Of a stretch of DNA of 39,309 nucleotides, positions 16,915 through 26,695 are shown piece after piece (position 1 is the first letter of the stretch; each line of letters begins with the position of its first letter). Under the pieces are notes generated by a model, which did not search any database, was not told where the DNA came from, and saw only the letters and a list, made by a program, of their open reading frames with translations. A program made the position numbers and the translations under genes. Origin of the DNA: Thermoleophilia bacterium (GTDB lineage: Bacteria; Actinomycetota; Thermoleophilia; Miltoncostaeales; Miltoncostaeaceae); the NCBI GenBank assembly GCA_025455865.1, contig JALOLS010000010.1:1-39309 (forward strand). The letters run 5' to 3'.

Positions 16915-17568
16915 CTACCGCCCCGGCGCGACGGTCGCTTCGATCTGCGCATAGACGTCCTCCAGCGAGCGCTCGCCGTCGAGCTCCCGGAGGAGCCCGC
17001 GCTCGCGGTAGTAGCCCACCAGGGGGGCGGTCTGGGCGTCGTAGACGTCGAGGCGGTTGGCCACCGTCTCGGCCCGGTCGTCATCCCGCTGATACAGGTC
17101 GCAGTCCTTCCCGGTCTCCAGGCAGTCCTCATCACGCCGGTGCGGGTTGGACACCTCGTGCCAGGAGCGCCCGCACGTGCGGCAGAGCCACCGGCCGGCC
17201 AGGCGGCGCACGAGCTCGGCCCGCGACACGCTGAGCAGCAGCACCGCGTCGAGCGGCGCCCCGAGGTCGCTCAGCATGTCGTCGAGCGCCTCGGCCTGCG
17301 CGATCGTGCGGGGGAAGCCGTCGAGCAGGAAGTCCTCCGCCCCGGCGTCCAGCCGCTCGCGGATCATCCCGATGACCACCTCGTCGGGCACGAGCTCGCC
17401 GGCGTCCATGAACCGCCGGGCCTCCAGGCCGAGCGGGGTGCCGGCGGCCACGGCGGCCCGCAGCAGGTCGCCGGTCGCCAGGTGGGTCAGGTGCATCTCG
17501 TCCTTCATGCGCTCGGCCTGGGTGCCCTTCCCCGCGCCGGGGGGGCCCAGGAGGACCAGCCGGGCTAT
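16915..17568 (-). CDS. adk: Adenylate kinase, apparently starting at ATA overlapping the secY stop
   Basis: 217 aa if it starts at ATA 17568 (ATA GCC CGG CTG GTC CTC). Family members begin M-x-LVLLGPPGAGKGTQ, so ATA falls exactly where ATG is expected, and ATAG overlaps the secY TAG by 4 nt. No ATG, GTG or TTG lies in frame close by; the next Met would remove the P-loop. The P-loop GPPGAGKGT (8-16), the NMP-binding region, DGFPRT and the LID with zinc-type cysteines (CRTC ... C-x6-C) are present. Converts ATP + AMP to 2 ADP. A CTG three codons inside is a less likely start. Function is certain; the start is odd. Confidence 0.93.
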   Translation of the reverse strand: MARLVLLGPPGAGKGTQAERMKDEMHLTHLATGDLLRAAVAAGTPLGLEARRFMDAGELVPDEVVIGMIRERLDAGAEDFLLDGFPRTIAQAEALDDMLSDLGAPLDAVLLLSVSRAELVRRLAGRWLCRTCGRSWHEVSNPHRRDEDCLETGKDCDLYQRDDDRAETVANRLDVYDAQTAPLVGYYRERGLLRELDGERSLEDVYAQIEATVAPGR

Positions 17569-18827
17569 CGGAGGAACCCTTCGTACGAGCGCATCATGAG
17601 CTGTGCCTCCGTCTGGCGCATGGTGTCGAGGGCCACGCCCACGACGATCAGGATGGAGGTCCCGCCGAACAGCCCGAAGAACACGTTGGACTCGGGCAGG
17701 TAGCGGAACACGATGTTGGGCATCTCCGCGATCAGCGCCAGGTAGATGGCGCCGGGCAGGGTCAGCCGGGTGATCACCCGGTCCAGGTACACCGCCGTCG
17801 GGCGGCCGGGGCGCACCCCGGGGATGAACCCGCCGTACTTCTTCAGGTTCTCGGCCTGGTCCACCGGGTTGAACTGCACCGCGGTGTAGAAGTAGGTGAA
17901 CAGGACGATGAGCAGGCCCTCGAAGATGATGTAGTACCACGACCCCGGGGCCAGGAAGTCGCTCACCGACTGGAAGAACGATCCCGGGGCGAGCTCGGCC
18001 AGGGTCGGCGGCAGGATGACCACCGAGGAGGCGAAGATCACCGGGATCACCCCGGCCATGTTCACGCGCAGCGGCATGTAGGTGGTGCCGCCCGAGGTCA
18101 TGCGCCGGCCGACCACCCGTTTGGCGTACTGGATCGGGATGCGGCGCTGGCCCTCGTTGACGAACACCACGCCCACGACGACCAGGGCGGCGATGAGGCC
18201 GATGATCACCGCGGTGACCGGGGGCAGGCTGATCCAGCCCTCCAGCGCGCTCGGCAGGCTGGCCACGATCGAGACGAAGATCAGCAGCGACATGCCGTTG
18301 CCGATGCCCCGCTGGGTGATCAGCTCGCCGAGCCACATCACCAGGGTGGTGCCCGCGGTGAGCGAGATCACGATCAGGTACAGCCGGCCGGCGGAGAGGT
18401 CGGGCAGCGCGTCCTGCGAGCGGAAGTACAGGACGTAGGCCAGCGACTGCAGCGCGGCCAGCGCCACCGTGAGGTAGCGCGTGTACTGGGTGATCTTCGC
18501 GTAGCCGGACTCGCCCTCCTTCTGGAGCTTCTCCAGGGAGGGGATGACCACGGTCATCAGCTGCAGGATGATGCTCGCCGTGATGTACGGCATGATCCCG
18601 AGCGCGAAGACCGCGAAGCGCGTGAGCGCGCCGCCCGCGAACAGGTTGAGGAAGTTCAGGATGTTCGTGGTGCCGCGGCTGTCGATCGCCTCGGCGAGGC
18701 GGTCGGCGTTGACCCCGGGCACGGGCACGTACGCCCCGAACCGGTAGATCAGCAGGATGAACGCCGTGAAGGCGAGCTTCTTGCGCAGCTCCGGCGAGCG
18801 GAGCGCGTTGAGCATGGCGGAGAGCAT
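17565..18827 (-). CDS. secY: Protein translocase subunit SecY
   Basis: 420 aa, the usual length. Ten membrane helices are visible, starting FTAFILLIYRFGAYVPVPGV. The plug/channel region (FLNLFAGGALTRFAVFALGI), the GIGNGMSLLIFVSIVASLP loop and the C-terminal loop region are present. Forms the SecYEG pore. Start ATG at 18827 (MLSAMLNALRSPELRKKL); a second Met five codons in is possible. The region before it holds a strong hairpin. Its TAG overlaps the adk ATA. Confidence 0.98.
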   Translation of the reverse strand: MLSAMLNALRSPELRKKLAFTAFILLIYRFGAYVPVPGVNADRLAEAIDSRGTTNILNFLNLFAGGALTRFAVFALGIMPYITASIILQLMTVVIPSLEKLQKEGESGYAKITQYTRYLTVALAALQSLAYVLYFRSQDALPDLSAGRLYLIVISLTAGTTLVMWLGELITQRGIGNGMSLLIFVSIVASLPSALEGWISLPPVTAVIIGLIAALVVVGVVFVNEGQRRIPIQYAKRVVGRRMTSGGTTYMPLRVNMAGVIPVIFASSVVILPPTLAELAPGSFFQSVSDFLAPGSWYYIIFEGLLIVLFTYFYTAVQFNPVDQAENLKKYGGFIPGVRPGRPTAVYLDRVITRLTLPGAIYLALIAEMPNIVFRYLPESNVFFGLFGGTSILIVVGVALDTMRQTEAQLMMRSYEGFLR

Positions 18828-18855
18828 CGGCTGCGAACCCTAGTGGCCTCCGTGT

Positions 18856-18895
18856 GGGCGCGCACCCCCGGCGGCCCGGGGGCGACCGCGCGCCC
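18856..18895 (-). promoter_or_regulatory. Two-level hairpin in the rplO-secY gap
   Basis: Outer stem GGGCGCGC/GCGCGCCC (8 bp) and inner stem CCCCCGG/CCGGGGG (7 bp, CGGC loop), both perfect. It begins 5 nt after the rplO stop codon on the minus strand and ends about 30 nt before secY. No T-run. It may limit read-through, stabilise the upstream RNA, or lower secY expression relative to the ribosomal genes. Confidence 0.45.
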
Positions 18896-18900
18896 GGCGG

Positions 18901-19443
18901 CTACTCCTGGCCGTCGCCCTGCGGGGCGCCGACGATCTCGGCGGTCCCGCCGGCGGCCTCGATCTTCGCCTTCGCCGCAGCCGAGAACGCGTGCGCCCGC
19001 ACGGTCAGGGGCCGGTCGATCTCGCCCTTGGCGAGGATCTTGACCGGCCAGCCGCGGTTGGCGTTGTTCTTGACCAGCCCGCGCGCCTCGAGCGCCGCGA
19101 TGTCGACCACGTCACCGGGCTCGAAGACCCGGGCGAGCTCGCTCAGGTTCACCGGCACCGTGTGGGTGCGGAAGGGGCCGATGGGCATCGACTTCTTGTG
19201 GTTCGAGCCGCGCAGCTTGCCCTTCTGCATGTGCACGGGGATCGCGCCGCCGATGTAGCCGCGGATGGGGCCGGGGCCCGAACGCGCGCCGGCGCCCTTG
19301 TGGCCGCGACCCGAGGTCTTGCCCGTCCCGGAGCCGATGCCGCGCCCGATCCGCTTGCGCGGCCGGCGCGACCCGGGGAGCGGGGCGAGCGACTCGAGGC
19401 GGACCTCCTCGGGGTCCACCGCCTGCACGGCGTCATCCGGCAT
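18901..19443 (-). CDS. rplO: 50S ribosomal protein L15
   Basis: 180 aa, longer than the common ~147 because of an acidic N-terminal ~20 residues ([20 protein letters not shown]) and a C-terminal extension. Core: RRPRKRIGRGIGSGTGKTSG, GHKGAGARSG, GGAIPVHMQKGKLRGSNHKK. Its ATG lies 11 nt inside the end of rpmD, implying coupling. Binds 23S rRNA late in assembly. Confidence 0.96.
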   Translation of the reverse strand: MPDDAVQAVDPEEVRLESLAPLPGSRRPRKRIGRGIGSGTGKTSGRGHKGAGARSGPGPIRGYIGGAIPVHMQKGKLRGSNHKKSMPIGPFRTHTVPVNLSELARVFEPGDVVDIAALEARGLVKNNANRGWPVKILAKGEIDRPLTVRAHAFSAAAKAKIEAAGGTAEIVGAPQGDGQE

Positions 19444-19627
19444 CTGTGACCTCCTCCACCCGCACCAGCGAGCTGACCTTGCGGAGCTGGCCCTGCAGCG
19501 ACGGCGAGTCGGAGTGCACGGCGCTCCGGCCGATGCGCCCGAGCCCCAGGGCCCGCAGCGTGCCGCGGTGGCGGCGGGTGCTGCCGATCTCCGAGCGGAC
19601 CTGGGTGACCTTGACCGCCACGCTCAC
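19433..19627 (-). CDS. rpmD: 50S ribosomal protein L30
   Basis: 64 aa. [20 protein letters not shown] and [20 protein letters not shown] match uL30. GTG start overlaps the rpsE stop by 4 nt (GTGA); its stop overlaps rplO by 11 nt. Confidence 0.95.
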   Translation of the reverse strand: MSVAVKVTQVRSEIGSTRRHRGTLRALGLGRIGRSAVHSDSPSLQGQLRKVSSLVRVEEVTDAG

Positions 19628-20199
19628 GCCCCCACGCCTGCGGCGGCCTCGGCCGTCGCGGTCTCGCGCGCCGGGTCCGAGCCGCCGAACATCTGGGCGA
19701 CGCTCTTGCCGCGCAGGTCGGCGATCTCCTCCGGGGTCCGCAGGGCCTTGAGCCCGGCGACGGTCGCGGCGACCAGGTTGATCGGGTTCGTCGAGCCGAG
19801 CGACTTGGACAGGATGTCGCGCACGCCCGCGAGCTCGAGGACCGCGCGCACCCCACCGCCGGCGATGACGCCGGTACCCGGGGAGGCGGGCTTCAGCAGC
19901 ACGCGCCCGGCGCCGTGGCGGCCGATCACCTGGTGGGTGATGGTCGTGCCGTACTTGGGCACCCGGAACATGTTCTTCTTGGCGTCGTCGACGGCCTTCT
20001 GGATCGCCAGCGGCACCTCGTTGGCCTTGCCGTGGCCCACGCCGACGGCGTCGACCTCGTTGCCGACCACCACGAGCGCGGAGAAGGAGAACCGCCGGCC
20101 GCCCTTGACCACCTTGGCGACCCGGTTCACCTGCACGACGCGCTCGGAGAGCTCCATGCCCTCCTGGCTGACCCGCTCCCTCCTGCGACCCTCGGCCAC
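19624..20199 (-). CDS. rpsE: 30S ribosomal protein S5
   Basis: 191 aa. Domains: the N-terminal dsRNA-binding fold ([40 protein letters not shown]) and the C-terminal part ([39 protein letters not shown]), with an extra Ala-rich tail. Important for decoding fidelity. GTG start with GAGGAGAG upstream. Confidence 0.98.
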   Translation of the reverse strand: MAEGRRRERVSQEGMELSERVVQVNRVAKVVKGGRRFSFSALVVVGNEVDAVGVGHGKANEVPLAIQKAVDDAKKNMFRVPKYGTTITHQVIGRHGAGRVLLKPASPGTGVIAGGGVRAVLELAGVRDILSKSLGSTNPINLVAATVAGLKALRTPEEIADLRGKSVAQMFGGSDPARETATAEAAAGVGA

Positions 20200-20227
20200 G
20201 ACTCTCCTCGCTTCGGCGCTTCGGTGC

Positions 20228-20581
20228 CTAGAACTCGAGCCCGCCCTCGCGGGCCCCCTCGGCGAGCGCGCGCACGCGCCCGTGGTACAGGTAGCCGCCG
20301 CGGTCGAAGACGACCGCGCCCACGCCGGCCGCCTTGCCGCGCTCGGCGATGAGCCTGCCGACCGCGGTGGCGGCCTCGCCCTTGGCCAGCCCCTTCAGGG
20401 CCGCCTCGTGCGAGCCGGCCGCGGCCACCGTGTGCCCGCGGTCGTCGTCGATGAGCTGGGCGTAGATGCGCAGGTTGGAGCGCGTGATGCACAGGCGCGG
20501 GCGGGCCGCGGTGCCGTGCACCTTGCCGCGGATGCGGCGGTGTCGGCGCAGGCGCGCCTCGCGGGGGGTCATCTTGGCCAT
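20228..20581 (-). CDS. rplR: 50S ribosomal protein L18
   Basis: 117 aa. The 5S rRNA-binding protein uL18: [40 protein letters not shown], and [20 protein letters not shown] near the end. ATG start; Met4 is a possible alternative. Confidence 0.97.
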   Translation of the reverse strand: MAKMTPREARLRRHRRIRGKVHGTAARPRLCITRSNLRIYAQLIDDDRGHTVAAAGSHEAALKGLAKGEAATAVGRLIAERGKAAGVGAVVFDRGGYLYHGRVRALAEGAREGGLEF

Positions 20582-20612
20582 GGTTCCTGGTTCCTCGAAG
20601 AGAAGCGCGCGC

Positions 20613-21146
20613 CTAGGCCCGCTTGCCGACCTTGCGCCGGACCGCCTCGCCGGCGTACCGGATGCCCTTGCCCTTGTAGGGCTCGGGCGGCCGCACCGCG
20701 CGGATCTCGGCCGCCACCTGCCCGACGCGCTGCTTGTCGATGCCGCGCACCACGATCTGGGTGGGCGCCGGGACCTCGAAGCTGATGCCGTCGGGGGGCG
20801 TGATGGTAACAGGGTGGGAGTAGCCCACCGCGATCTCGATGGCCTGCCCCTTCATCTGGGCGCGGTACCCCACGCCCACGATGTCCAGGCGCTTCTCGAA
20901 GCCCTCGGTGACGCCCTGGACCATGTTGGCCACCAGGGTGCGCGAGAGCCCGTGCAGCGCCCGGTGGGGCCCACGGTCGGTCGGCCGGGTGACGACGAGC
21001 TGGCCGTCCTCCCGGCTCACGCGGATGGGCTCGACCACGGTGTGCTCGAGGTTGCCCTTGGGCCCCTTCACGGAGACCCGCTGGCCCTTGATGTCGACGT
21101 CGACCCCGTCGGGGACGGTGATCGGCGCACGTCCGATGCGGCTCAC
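20613..21146 (-). CDS. rplF: 50S ribosomal protein L6
   Basis: 177 aa, two repeated L6 folds. Typical ends: [20 protein letters not shown] and [20 protein letters not shown]. Sits near the GTPase-associated centre and contacts 23S rRNA. GTG start at 21146. Confidence 0.98.
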   Translation of the reverse strand: MSRIGRAPITVPDGVDVDIKGQRVSVKGPKGNLEHTVVEPIRVSREDGQLVVTRPTDRGPHRALHGLSRTLVANMVQGVTEGFEKRLDIVGVGYRAQMKGQAIEIAVGYSHPVTITPPDGISFEVPAPTQIVVRGIDKQRVGQVAAEIRAVRPPEPYKGKGIRYAGEAVRRKVGKRA

Positions 21147-21159
21147 TTCGATTCAGCTC

Positions 21160-21561
21160 CTACCAGACGGTGCACAGGACCTCGCCGCCGACGCCGCGGC
21201 GACGAGCCTCCTGGCCCGTCAGGACGCCCTGCGAGGTCGAGACGATGGCGATGCCCATGCCGCCGAGCACCCGCGGCAGGGTGTCCTTGTCGGCGTAGAC
21301 GCGCCGGCCGGGCTTGGAGACCCGCTGGATCCCCGAGATGACGCGGCGCCGGTCGCGGTCGTAGCGCAGGCGCACCATGAGGTTGCGCCGGCCCGAGGCG
21401 TCGGCCTCCTCCAGCGCGAAGCCCGCGATGTAGCCCTCCTGCTCCAGCACCCGGGCCACCTCGGCCTTGAGCTTGCTGCCGGGCATGTCCACCTGGTCGT
21501 GCAGCGCGAGGTTCGCGTTGCGGATCCGGGTGAGCATGTCGGCGATGGGGTCGGTCAGCAT
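21160..21561 (-). CDS. rpsH: 30S ribosomal protein S8
   Basis: 133 aa. uS8: [60 protein letters not shown]. It binds the central domain of 16S rRNA. In E. coli S8 is the repressor of the spc operon; no matching mRNA site was looked for in detail here. Confidence 0.98.
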   Translation of the reverse strand: MLTDPIADMLTRIRNANLALHDQVDMPGSKLKAEVARVLEQEGYIAGFALEEADASGRRNLMVRLRYDRDRRRVISGIQRVSKPGRRVYADKDTLPRVLGGMGIAIVSTSQGVLTGQEARRRGVGGEVLCTVW

Positions 21562-21571
21562 CGTGGGGCTC

Positions 21572-21757
21572 CTACCAACTGGCCTTGGTCAGGCCGGGGA
21601 TCTGGCCCAGGTGCGCCATCTGGCGCAGGCAGATGCGGCAGAGGCCGAACTTCCGGTAGTAGGCGCGCGACCGTCCGCACCGGTGACACCGGTGATAGGT
21701 CTGGGTGCGGTACTTGGTCGGCCGGCTGGCCTTCACGCGGAGCGACGTCTTCGCCAC
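21572..21757 (-). CDS. rpsN: 30S ribosomal protein S14, zinc type
   Basis: 61 aa, the short zinc-binding form (uS14 type Z) with C24-x2-C27 and C40-x2-C43, ending [15 protein letters not shown] start. Lies between rplE and rpsH as usual. Confidence 0.97.
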   Translation of the reverse strand: MAKTSLRVKASRPTKYRTQTYHRCHRCGRSRAYYRKFGLCRICLRQMAHLGQIPGLTKASW

Positions 21758-21803
21758 GGGTGGGTGTCCCCTTCCTTCCTGCTGGTCCTTGGGTGGTCTT
21801 CGC

Positions 21804-22463
21804 CTACCGGCGCCGGGCCCCGCGGCCCTTGCCGTACTTGCGCTGCTTGCGGCGCCGGCGCGCGGCGCGCTCCTCGGCGCTGTAGCCCTCGGCCCGGAAC
21901 GGCATGCCGAGATGCCGCAGCAGCGCCCGGGCCTCCTCGTCGGTCTCGGCCGAGGTGGTGATGGTCACGTTGAGCCCGCGGACCTTGTCGATCTTGTCGT
22001 AGTCGATCTCCGGGAAGATCGTCTGCTCGCGCAGGCCCAGGTTGAAGTTGCCGCGCCCGTCGAACGAGTCGGGGTTGATGCCCCGGAAGTCGCGGATCCG
22101 CGGCAGCGCGATGGTGGTGAGCCGGTCGTAGAACTCCCACATCCGCGCCCCGCGCAGGGTGACCATGCAGCCGATCGCCATGCCCTCGCGCAGCTTGAAC
22201 TGCGCGATGGACTTGCGGGCCCGGGTGATGGCCGGCTTCTGGCCCGAGATGAGCCCGAGCTGCTCGGCCGCCTCGTCGAGCGACTTGGCGTTCTGCTTGG
22301 CCTCGCCCACGCCCATGTTCAGCGTGATCTTGGTGATCTTGGGGTGCTGCATGGAGGAGGCGTAGCCGAACTGCTCCTGCAGCTTCGGCCGGATCTCCTG
22401 CTCGTAGCGGTCCTTGAGCCGCGCGCGGGGCCGCGCGGTCGTGGTCTCGGTCTCGTCGCTCAT
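21804..22463 (-). CDS. rplE: 50S ribosomal protein L5
   Basis: 219 aa, compared with the usual ~180. Core: [60 protein letters not shown]. Binds 5S rRNA. The extra length is an N-terminal Thr/Arg-rich part and a very basic ~20-residue C-terminal tail ([20 protein letters not shown]). ATG one base after the rplX stop. Confidence 0.97.
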   Translation of the reverse strand: MSDETETTTARPRARLKDRYEQEIRPKLQEQFGYASSMQHPKITKITLNMGVGEAKQNAKSLDEAAEQLGLISGQKPAITRARKSIAQFKLREGMAIGCMVTLRGARMWEFYDRLTTIALPRIRDFRGINPDSFDGRGNFNLGLREQTIFPEIDYDKIDKVRGLNVTITTSAETDEEARALLRHLGMPFRAEGYSAEERAARRRRKQRKYGKGRGARRR

Positions 22464-22464
22464 G

Positions 22465-22779
22465 TCAGTCCAGCTTCTTCCCGCTGCGCGCCGACACGCG
22501 CACGCGCTTGCCGTCGATGACCTGGATGCGCACCCGGCACGGCTTCTTGTCGTCCGGGTCGAGCGGCATCACGTTGGAGATGTGGATGGGCGCGGGCTTC
22601 TCGATGACGCCGCCGGGGTCGTTGGGCGGCCGCGGCTTGGTGTGGCGCTTGACGATGTTCAGGCCCTCGACCACGACCCGCTCGTCCTTGGGCCGCACCT
22701 CGAGCACCTTGCCCGTCTTCCCCTTGTCCTTGCCGGCGACGACCATGACCTCGTCGCCCTTCTTCACGCGGGCCGGCAT
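22465..22779 (-). CDS. rplX: 50S ribosomal protein L24
   Basis: 104 aa from the ATG at 22779 ([20 protein letters not shown]), 2 nt after the rplN stop. Has the KOW motif and [15 protein letters not shown] typical of uL24, an early 50S assembly initiator. The longer in-frame upstream reading is only read-through of rplN sequence. Confidence 0.97.
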   Translation of the reverse strand: MPARVKKGDEVMVVAGKDKGKTGKVLEVRPKDERVVVEGLNIVKRHTKPRPPNDPGGVIEKPAPIHISNVMPLDPDDKKPCRVRIQVIDGKRVRVSARSGKKLD

Positions 22780-22781
22780 CG

Positions 22782-23150
22782 CTAGAGCACCTCGGGGGCC
22801 AGGGAGACGATCTTCATGAACTGCTTCTCCCGCAGCTCGCGGGCCACCGGGCCGAAGATGCGGGTGCCCCGGGGGTTCTGGGCGTTGTCGATGATGACCG
22901 CGGCGTTCTCGTCGAAGGCGATGAACGTGCCGTCCTCGCGGGCGTGCGCCTTCTTGGTGCGCACGACCACGGCCTTGACCACGTCGCCCTTCTTGACCGC
23001 GCCGTTCGGCGTCGCCTGCTTGACCGTGCCGACGATCACGTCGCCCACCGTGGCGTAGCGCCGGCGGTGGCCGCCCATGACGCGGATGCACAGGATCTCG
23101 CGCGCGCCGGTGTTGTCGGCCACCCGCAGGCGGCTCTCGTTCTGGATCAC
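22782..23150 (-). CDS. rplN: 50S ribosomal protein L14
   Basis: 122 aa, full-length uL14: [63 protein letters not shown] start. At the subunit interface; binding site of RsfS in other bacteria. Confidence 0.98.
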   Translation of the reverse strand: MIQNESRLRVADNTGAREILCIRVMGGHRRRYATVGDVIVGTVKQATPNGAVKKGDVVKAVVVRTKKAHAREDGTFIAFDENAAVIIDNAQNPRGTRIFGPVARELREKQFMKIVSLAPEVL

Positions 23151-23163
23151 GCCCCTGCCTCCC

Positions 23164-23436
23164 CTACCGGGCCTTCTCGAGGACCTCGACCAGCCGCCAG
23201 CGCTTCTGGGCCGACAGCGGACGGGTCTCCACCACCCGCACCAGATCCCCGACGCCGGCCTGGTTCTGCTCGTCGTGGGCGTGCAGCTTGGACGAGCGGC
23301 GGACCGTCTTGCCGTAGATCGGGTGGGGCCGCGCGACGTCGATCCGCACGGTGATCGTCTTGTCCCGGGCGTCGCTCACCACGACGCCGGTGCGGGTCTT
23401 GCGCCCGGCCACGGAGGCCTGGGGGGTCTCAGCCAT
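23164..23436 (-). CDS. rpsQ: 30S ribosomal protein S17
   Basis: 90 aa. uS17 OB fold: [63 protein letters not shown] start lies 8 nt inside rpmC, so the two are coupled. Confidence 0.97.
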   Translation of the reverse strand: MAETPQASVAGRKTRTGVVVSDARDKTITVRIDVARPHPIYGKTVRRSSKLHAHDEQNQAGVGDLVRVVETRPLSAQKRWRLVEVLEKAR

Positions 23437-23647
23437 CGGCCTGCTCCTTCGCGCGCTCGCGCTCCCGCGCGATCGTCAGGATGCGCGCGATCTCCCGCCG
23501 GCGGATCGCCAGCTCGCTGGTGCGCTCCAGCGCCCCGGAGGGCAGCTGGAAACGCAGGTTGAACAGCGCCTCGCGCGCCTCGTCGAGGCGGCGGGCAAGC
23601 TGGTCGTCGTTGAGCTCCCGGAGCTCCTTGGCCTTCACCTGGGGCAT
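23429..23647 (-). CDS. rpmC: 50S ribosomal protein L29
   Basis: 72 aa, helical uL29: [40 protein letters not shown]. Near the exit tunnel, docking area for SRP and trigger factor. Overlaps rpsQ by 8 nt. Confidence 0.96.
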   Translation of the reverse strand: MPQVKAKELRELNDDQLARRLDEAREALFNLRFQLPSGALERTSELAIRRREIARILTIARERERAKEQADG

Positions 23648-23659
23648 TCCGTGGCTCCC

Positions 23660-24073
23660 CTAGATCTCCTCGCGGGCGACGAACTTGCAGCGGATCGGCA
23701 GCTTGTTGGCCGCCAGCCGCATCGCCTCCCGCGCCAGCGGCTCAGGCACGCCGGCGATCTCGAACATGACCTTGCCCGGCTTGACCACGGCCACCCACGC
23801 CTCCGGCGAGCCCTTGCCGGAGCCCATGCGGGTCTCGGCCGGCTTCTTGGTGACCGGCAGGTGCGGGAAGACGTTGATCCAGACCTTCCCGGTACGGCGC
23901 ACCCGGCGGGTGATGGCCACGCGGGCCGCCTCGATCTGCCGGTTGGTGATCCAGGCCGGCTCGAGCGCCTTCAGGCCGAACTCGCCGAACTGCACCGTGG
24001 GGTGACCCTTGGTCAGCCCCTCCCGGCGACCGCGGTGGTGCTTGCGGTGCTTGACGCGCTTGGGCATGAGCAC
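23660..24073 (-). CDS. rplP: 50S ribosomal protein L16
   Basis: 137 aa. Starts GTG-CTC-ATG ([20 protein letters not shown]), the conserved N-terminus. [20 protein letters not shown] and the C-terminal [20 protein letters not shown] are typical. Binds near the peptidyl transferase centre and A-site tRNA elbow. Confidence 0.98.
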   Translation of the reverse strand: MLMPKRVKHRKHHRGRREGLTKGHPTVQFGEFGLKALEPAWITNRQIEAARVAITRRVRRTGKVWINVFPHLPVTKKPAETRMGSGKGSPEAWVAVVKPGKVMFEIAGVPEPLAREAMRLAANKLPIRCKFVAREEI

Positions 24074-24076
24074 GGG

Positions 24077-24859
24077 CTAGCTCCTCCCGCCCGGGCCGCC
24101 GCCACCGCGCCGGTCGCCGCCCCGTCCGCCGCCGCCCCCGCCACCGCCGCCGCCGTCGCGGCGGTCACGCCGCGGGCGCCGCGGCGGGAGCTGGGGCTCC
24201 TCCTGGACCCGGCCGCGCGAGTCGACCACGCCCTCGGGCAGCACCTCGCCCTTGTTGATCCAGACCTTCACGCCGATGCGCCCGAAGGTGGTCTTGGCCT
24301 CGTGGAAGCCGTAGTCGATGTCGGCGCGCAGGGTGTGCAGCGGGACGCGCCCGTCGGAGTAGTGCTCCGACCGCGACATCTCCGCGCCGCCCAGGCGGCC
24401 GCCGCACTGCACCTTCACGCCCTGGGCGCCGGAGCGCATGGCGGAGGTGAGGGCGCGCTTCATCGCCCGGCGGAAGCTGACGCGGTTCTCGAGCTGCTCG
24501 GCGATGGACTGGGCCACCAGCTTGGCGTCGAGCTCCGGGCGCTTGATCTCGTTGATGTTGATCTGGATCTGCTTGCCGGTGAGCTTGTTGAGCTCGCGGC
24601 GCAGCGCGTCCACCTCGGAGCCGCTCTTGCCGATCACGATGCCCGGCCGCGCGGTGAAGATGTCCACCGTGAGCTTGTTGGCGTCCTTGCGCAGCTGGAT
24701 GTCCGACAGCCCGGCGTGCGACAGCTTCCCGATGATGTGGTCGCGCACCGCGCGGTCCTCATCCAGGTAGCCGGCGAAGTCGCGCTCGGTGAACCAGTTG
24801 CTCTTCCACCCGTGCAGGATCCCGATGCGGAACCCGGTGGGATGCACCTTCTGTCCCAC
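24077..24859 (-). CDS. rpsC: 30S ribosomal protein S3 with a Gly/Arg-rich tail
   Basis: 260 aa. Standard core: [22 protein letters not shown] domain [20 protein letters not shown], and [21 protein letters not shown]3 forms part of the mRNA entry channel. The last ~45 residues are unusual: a Pro/Arg stretch, then ten consecutive Gly and RGG-like pieces ([15 protein letters not shown]). GTG start shares a base with the rplV TAG. Confidence 0.97.
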   Translation of the reverse strand: MGQKVHPTGFRIGILHGWKSNWFTERDFAGYLDEDRAVRDHIIGKLSHAGLSDIQLRKDANKLTVDIFTARPGIVIGKSGSEVDALRRELNKLTGKQIQININEIKRPELDAKLVAQSIAEQLENRVSFRRAMKRALTSAMRSGAQGVKVQCGGRLGGAEMSRSEHYSDGRVPLHTLRADIDYGFHEAKTTFGRIGVKVWINKGEVLPEGVVDSRGRVQEEPQLPPRRPRRDRRDGGGGGGGGGGRGGDRRGGGGPGGRS

Positions 24860-25269
24860 TAGCGACGCCCCCCTCGCCCGGACCCGGCGGGCGCCGGGGC
24901 AAGGCCGATCGTGATGTGACAGGTGCGCTTGCGGATCCGCGACGCGCGGCCGTGGGCCCGCGGCCGGTAGCGGCGCATGGTCGGTCCCTCGTCGATGAGC
25001 ACGGTCGTGAGCACCAGCTCACGGGCGTTCATGCCGTGGTTGTGGTCCGCGTTGGCCATGGCCGACTCGAGCACCTTGCGCACCGGGACGGCGGCGTCGC
25101 GCGTGGAGAAGGCGAGGATCGCCTGCGCCTCGGGCACGCCCCGGCCGCGGATCAGGTCGGCGACCAGGCGGGCCTTGCGGGCCGACACCCGGACGAACTT
25201 GGCGGTCGCGCGCGACTCGTGCGCGGCCTCCACGGTGGTGGTGGTCCCTGCGTCCGCCATCCCGGTCAC
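24859..25269 (-). CDS. rplV: 50S ribosomal protein L22
   Basis: 136 aa. uL22: [20 protein letters not shown], and the tunnel-lining hairpin end [23 protein letters not shown] at 25269 overlaps the rpsS stop as GTGA, preferred over an ATG three codons later. Ends in a short basic tail. Confidence 0.97.
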   Translation of the reverse strand: MTGMADAGTTTTVEAAHESRATAKFVRVSARKARLVADLIRGRGVPEAQAILAFSTRDAAVPVRKVLESAMANADHNHGMNARELVLTTVLIDEGPTMRRYRPRAHGRASRIRKRTCHITIGLAPAPAGSGRGGRR

Positions 25270-25544
25270 CGCATCTTCGTGGTGCGGTCGTTCCCGTGCC
25301 CGCGGTAGGTGCGGGTGGGGGCGAACTCACCGAGCTTGTGGCCGACCATGCTCTCGCTGATGAACACGGGCACGTGCTTGCGCCCGTCGTGCACCGCGAT
25401 CGTGTGACCGACCATCTCGGGGAAGATCGTGGACGATCGCGACCAGGTGCGGAGCATCCGCTTCTCGTTCGCGACGTTCATGTCCTCGATGCGCTTCAGG
25501 AGCTTGGGGTCCACGAAGGGACCCTTCTTGAGGCTGCGACTCAT
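25266..25544 (-). CDS. rpsS: 30S ribosomal protein S19
   Basis: 92 aa from the ATG at 25544 ([20 protein letters not shown]), whose ATGA overlaps the rplB stop by 4 nt. [20 protein letters not shown] and [11 protein letters not shown] are typical of uS19 in the 30S head. Confidence 0.98.
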   Translation of the reverse strand: MSRSLKKGPFVDPKLLKRIEDMNVANEKRMLRTWSRSSTIFPEMVGHTIAVHDGRKHVPVFISESMVGHKLGEFAPTRTYRGHGNDRTTKMR

Positions 25545-26389
25545 CGGCCTTCCGTGTGCTTCCCGCGCTTGCGACCGCGCACGATGTAGTTTCCGCTTGC
25601 CTTCTTCTTGTCCCGGGTGCGGTAGCCGTGCGTCGGCTTGCCCCACGGGGTGACCGGGTGGCGCCCGGAGTTGCTCTTGCCCTCGCCGCCGCCGTGGGGG
25701 TGGTCGACCGGGTTCATGGCCGAGCCGCGCACCGTCGGGCGGACGCCCTTCCACCGGCTGCGGCCGGCCTTGCCGCCCACGAGGTTCTCGTGGATGACGT
25801 TGCCGATCTGCCCCACCGTGGCGCGGCAGTCCAGGTGGACCATCCGCATCTCGGTCGAGGGGAGGCGCAGGGTGGCGTAGTCGCCGTCCTTCGCCATGAG
25901 CTGCGCGCCGGTGCCGGCGGAGCGGCACAGCTGCCCGCCCCTCCCGATCTGCAGCTCGATGTTGTGCACCACCGTACCGGTGGGGATGTCGCGCAGGGCC
26001 AGGGCGTTGCCGGGGCGGATGTCCGCGCCGGGGCCGCTCATGACCGTGTCGCCCACCCGCAGCCGCAGCGGCGCGAGGATGTAGCGCTTCTCGCCGTCCC
26101 GGTAGTGCAGCAGCGCGATGCGGGCCGACCGGTTGGGGTCGTACTCGATCGCCGCCACCCGGGCCGGGATGCCGTCCTTGCGCCGCTTGAAGTCGATGAT
26201 GCGGTAGCGGCGCTTGTGGCCGCCGCCGACGTGGCGCGTGGTGATGCGCCCGTTGTTGTTGCGCCCGCCGGTCTTCTTGACCTTGTCGAGCAGCGACTTC
26301 TCCGGGGTGGTCTTGGTGATCTCCTCGAAGTCCGAGGTGGTCACGAAGCGCCGGCCCGGCGACGTCGGCTTGTACTTGCGGATCCCCAT
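25541..26389 (-). CDS. rplB: 50S ribosomal protein L2
   Basis: 282 aa, full length. [40 protein letters not shown] and the C-terminal catalytic-core segment [20 protein letters not shown], with its conserved His. ATG 3 nt after rplW. Essential for subunit joining and peptidyl transfer. Confidence 0.98.
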   Translation of the reverse strand: MGIRKYKPTSPGRRFVTTSDFEEITKTTPEKSLLDKVKKTGGRNNNGRITTRHVGGGHKRRYRIIDFKRRKDGIPARVAAIEYDPNRSARIALLHYRDGEKRYILAPLRLRVGDTVMSGPGADIRPGNALALRDIPTGTVVHNIELQIGRGGQLCRSAGTGAQLMAKDGDYATLRLPSTEMRMVHLDCRATVGQIGNVIHENLVGGKAGRSRWKGVRPTVRGSAMNPVDHPHGGGEGKSNSGRHPVTPWGKPTHGYRTRDKKKASGNYIVRGRKRGKHTEGR

Positions 26390-26392
26390 GGC

Positions 26393-26695
26393 CTACGCGC
26401 CCTCGAAGATGTCGATCTTGTCGCCGGGCTTGAGCTCGACGATGGCCTTCTTCCAGCCCGGGCGGACCCCGCGGGAGTACCCGCGCCGCTTGGGCTTGCT
26501 CTTGACGCTCACCGTGCGGACGTCGGTCACCGTGACGTCGAAGAGCTCCTCGACGGCCTGGCGGATCATCGTCTTGTGGGCGTGCTCGAGCACCCGGAAG
26601 GTGTACTGGTTGTGCGCCGCGACGAGCTGGAAGCTCTTCTCGGAGATGACCGGCGTCACGATGCAGCGCCGGATGTCGTCCCGCAGGGCGCTCAC
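26393..26695 (-). CDS. rplW: 50S ribosomal protein L23
   Basis: 100 aa. [20 protein letters not shown] and [20 protein letters not shown] match uL23, the exit-tunnel docking site for trigger factor and SRP. GTG start overlaps the rplD stop by 4 nt. Confidence 0.97.
   Translation of the reverse strand: MSALRDDIRRCIVTPVISEKSFQLVAAHNQYTFRVLEHAHKTMIRQAVEELFDVTVTDVRTVSVKSKPKRRGYSRGVRPGWKKAIVELKPGDKIDIFEGA

Noticed and set aside
24105-24165. Possible CRISPR or microsatellite in the GCC-rich stretch of rpsC
   Set aside because: It is a simple codon repeat for Gly in frame with S3, without spacers.
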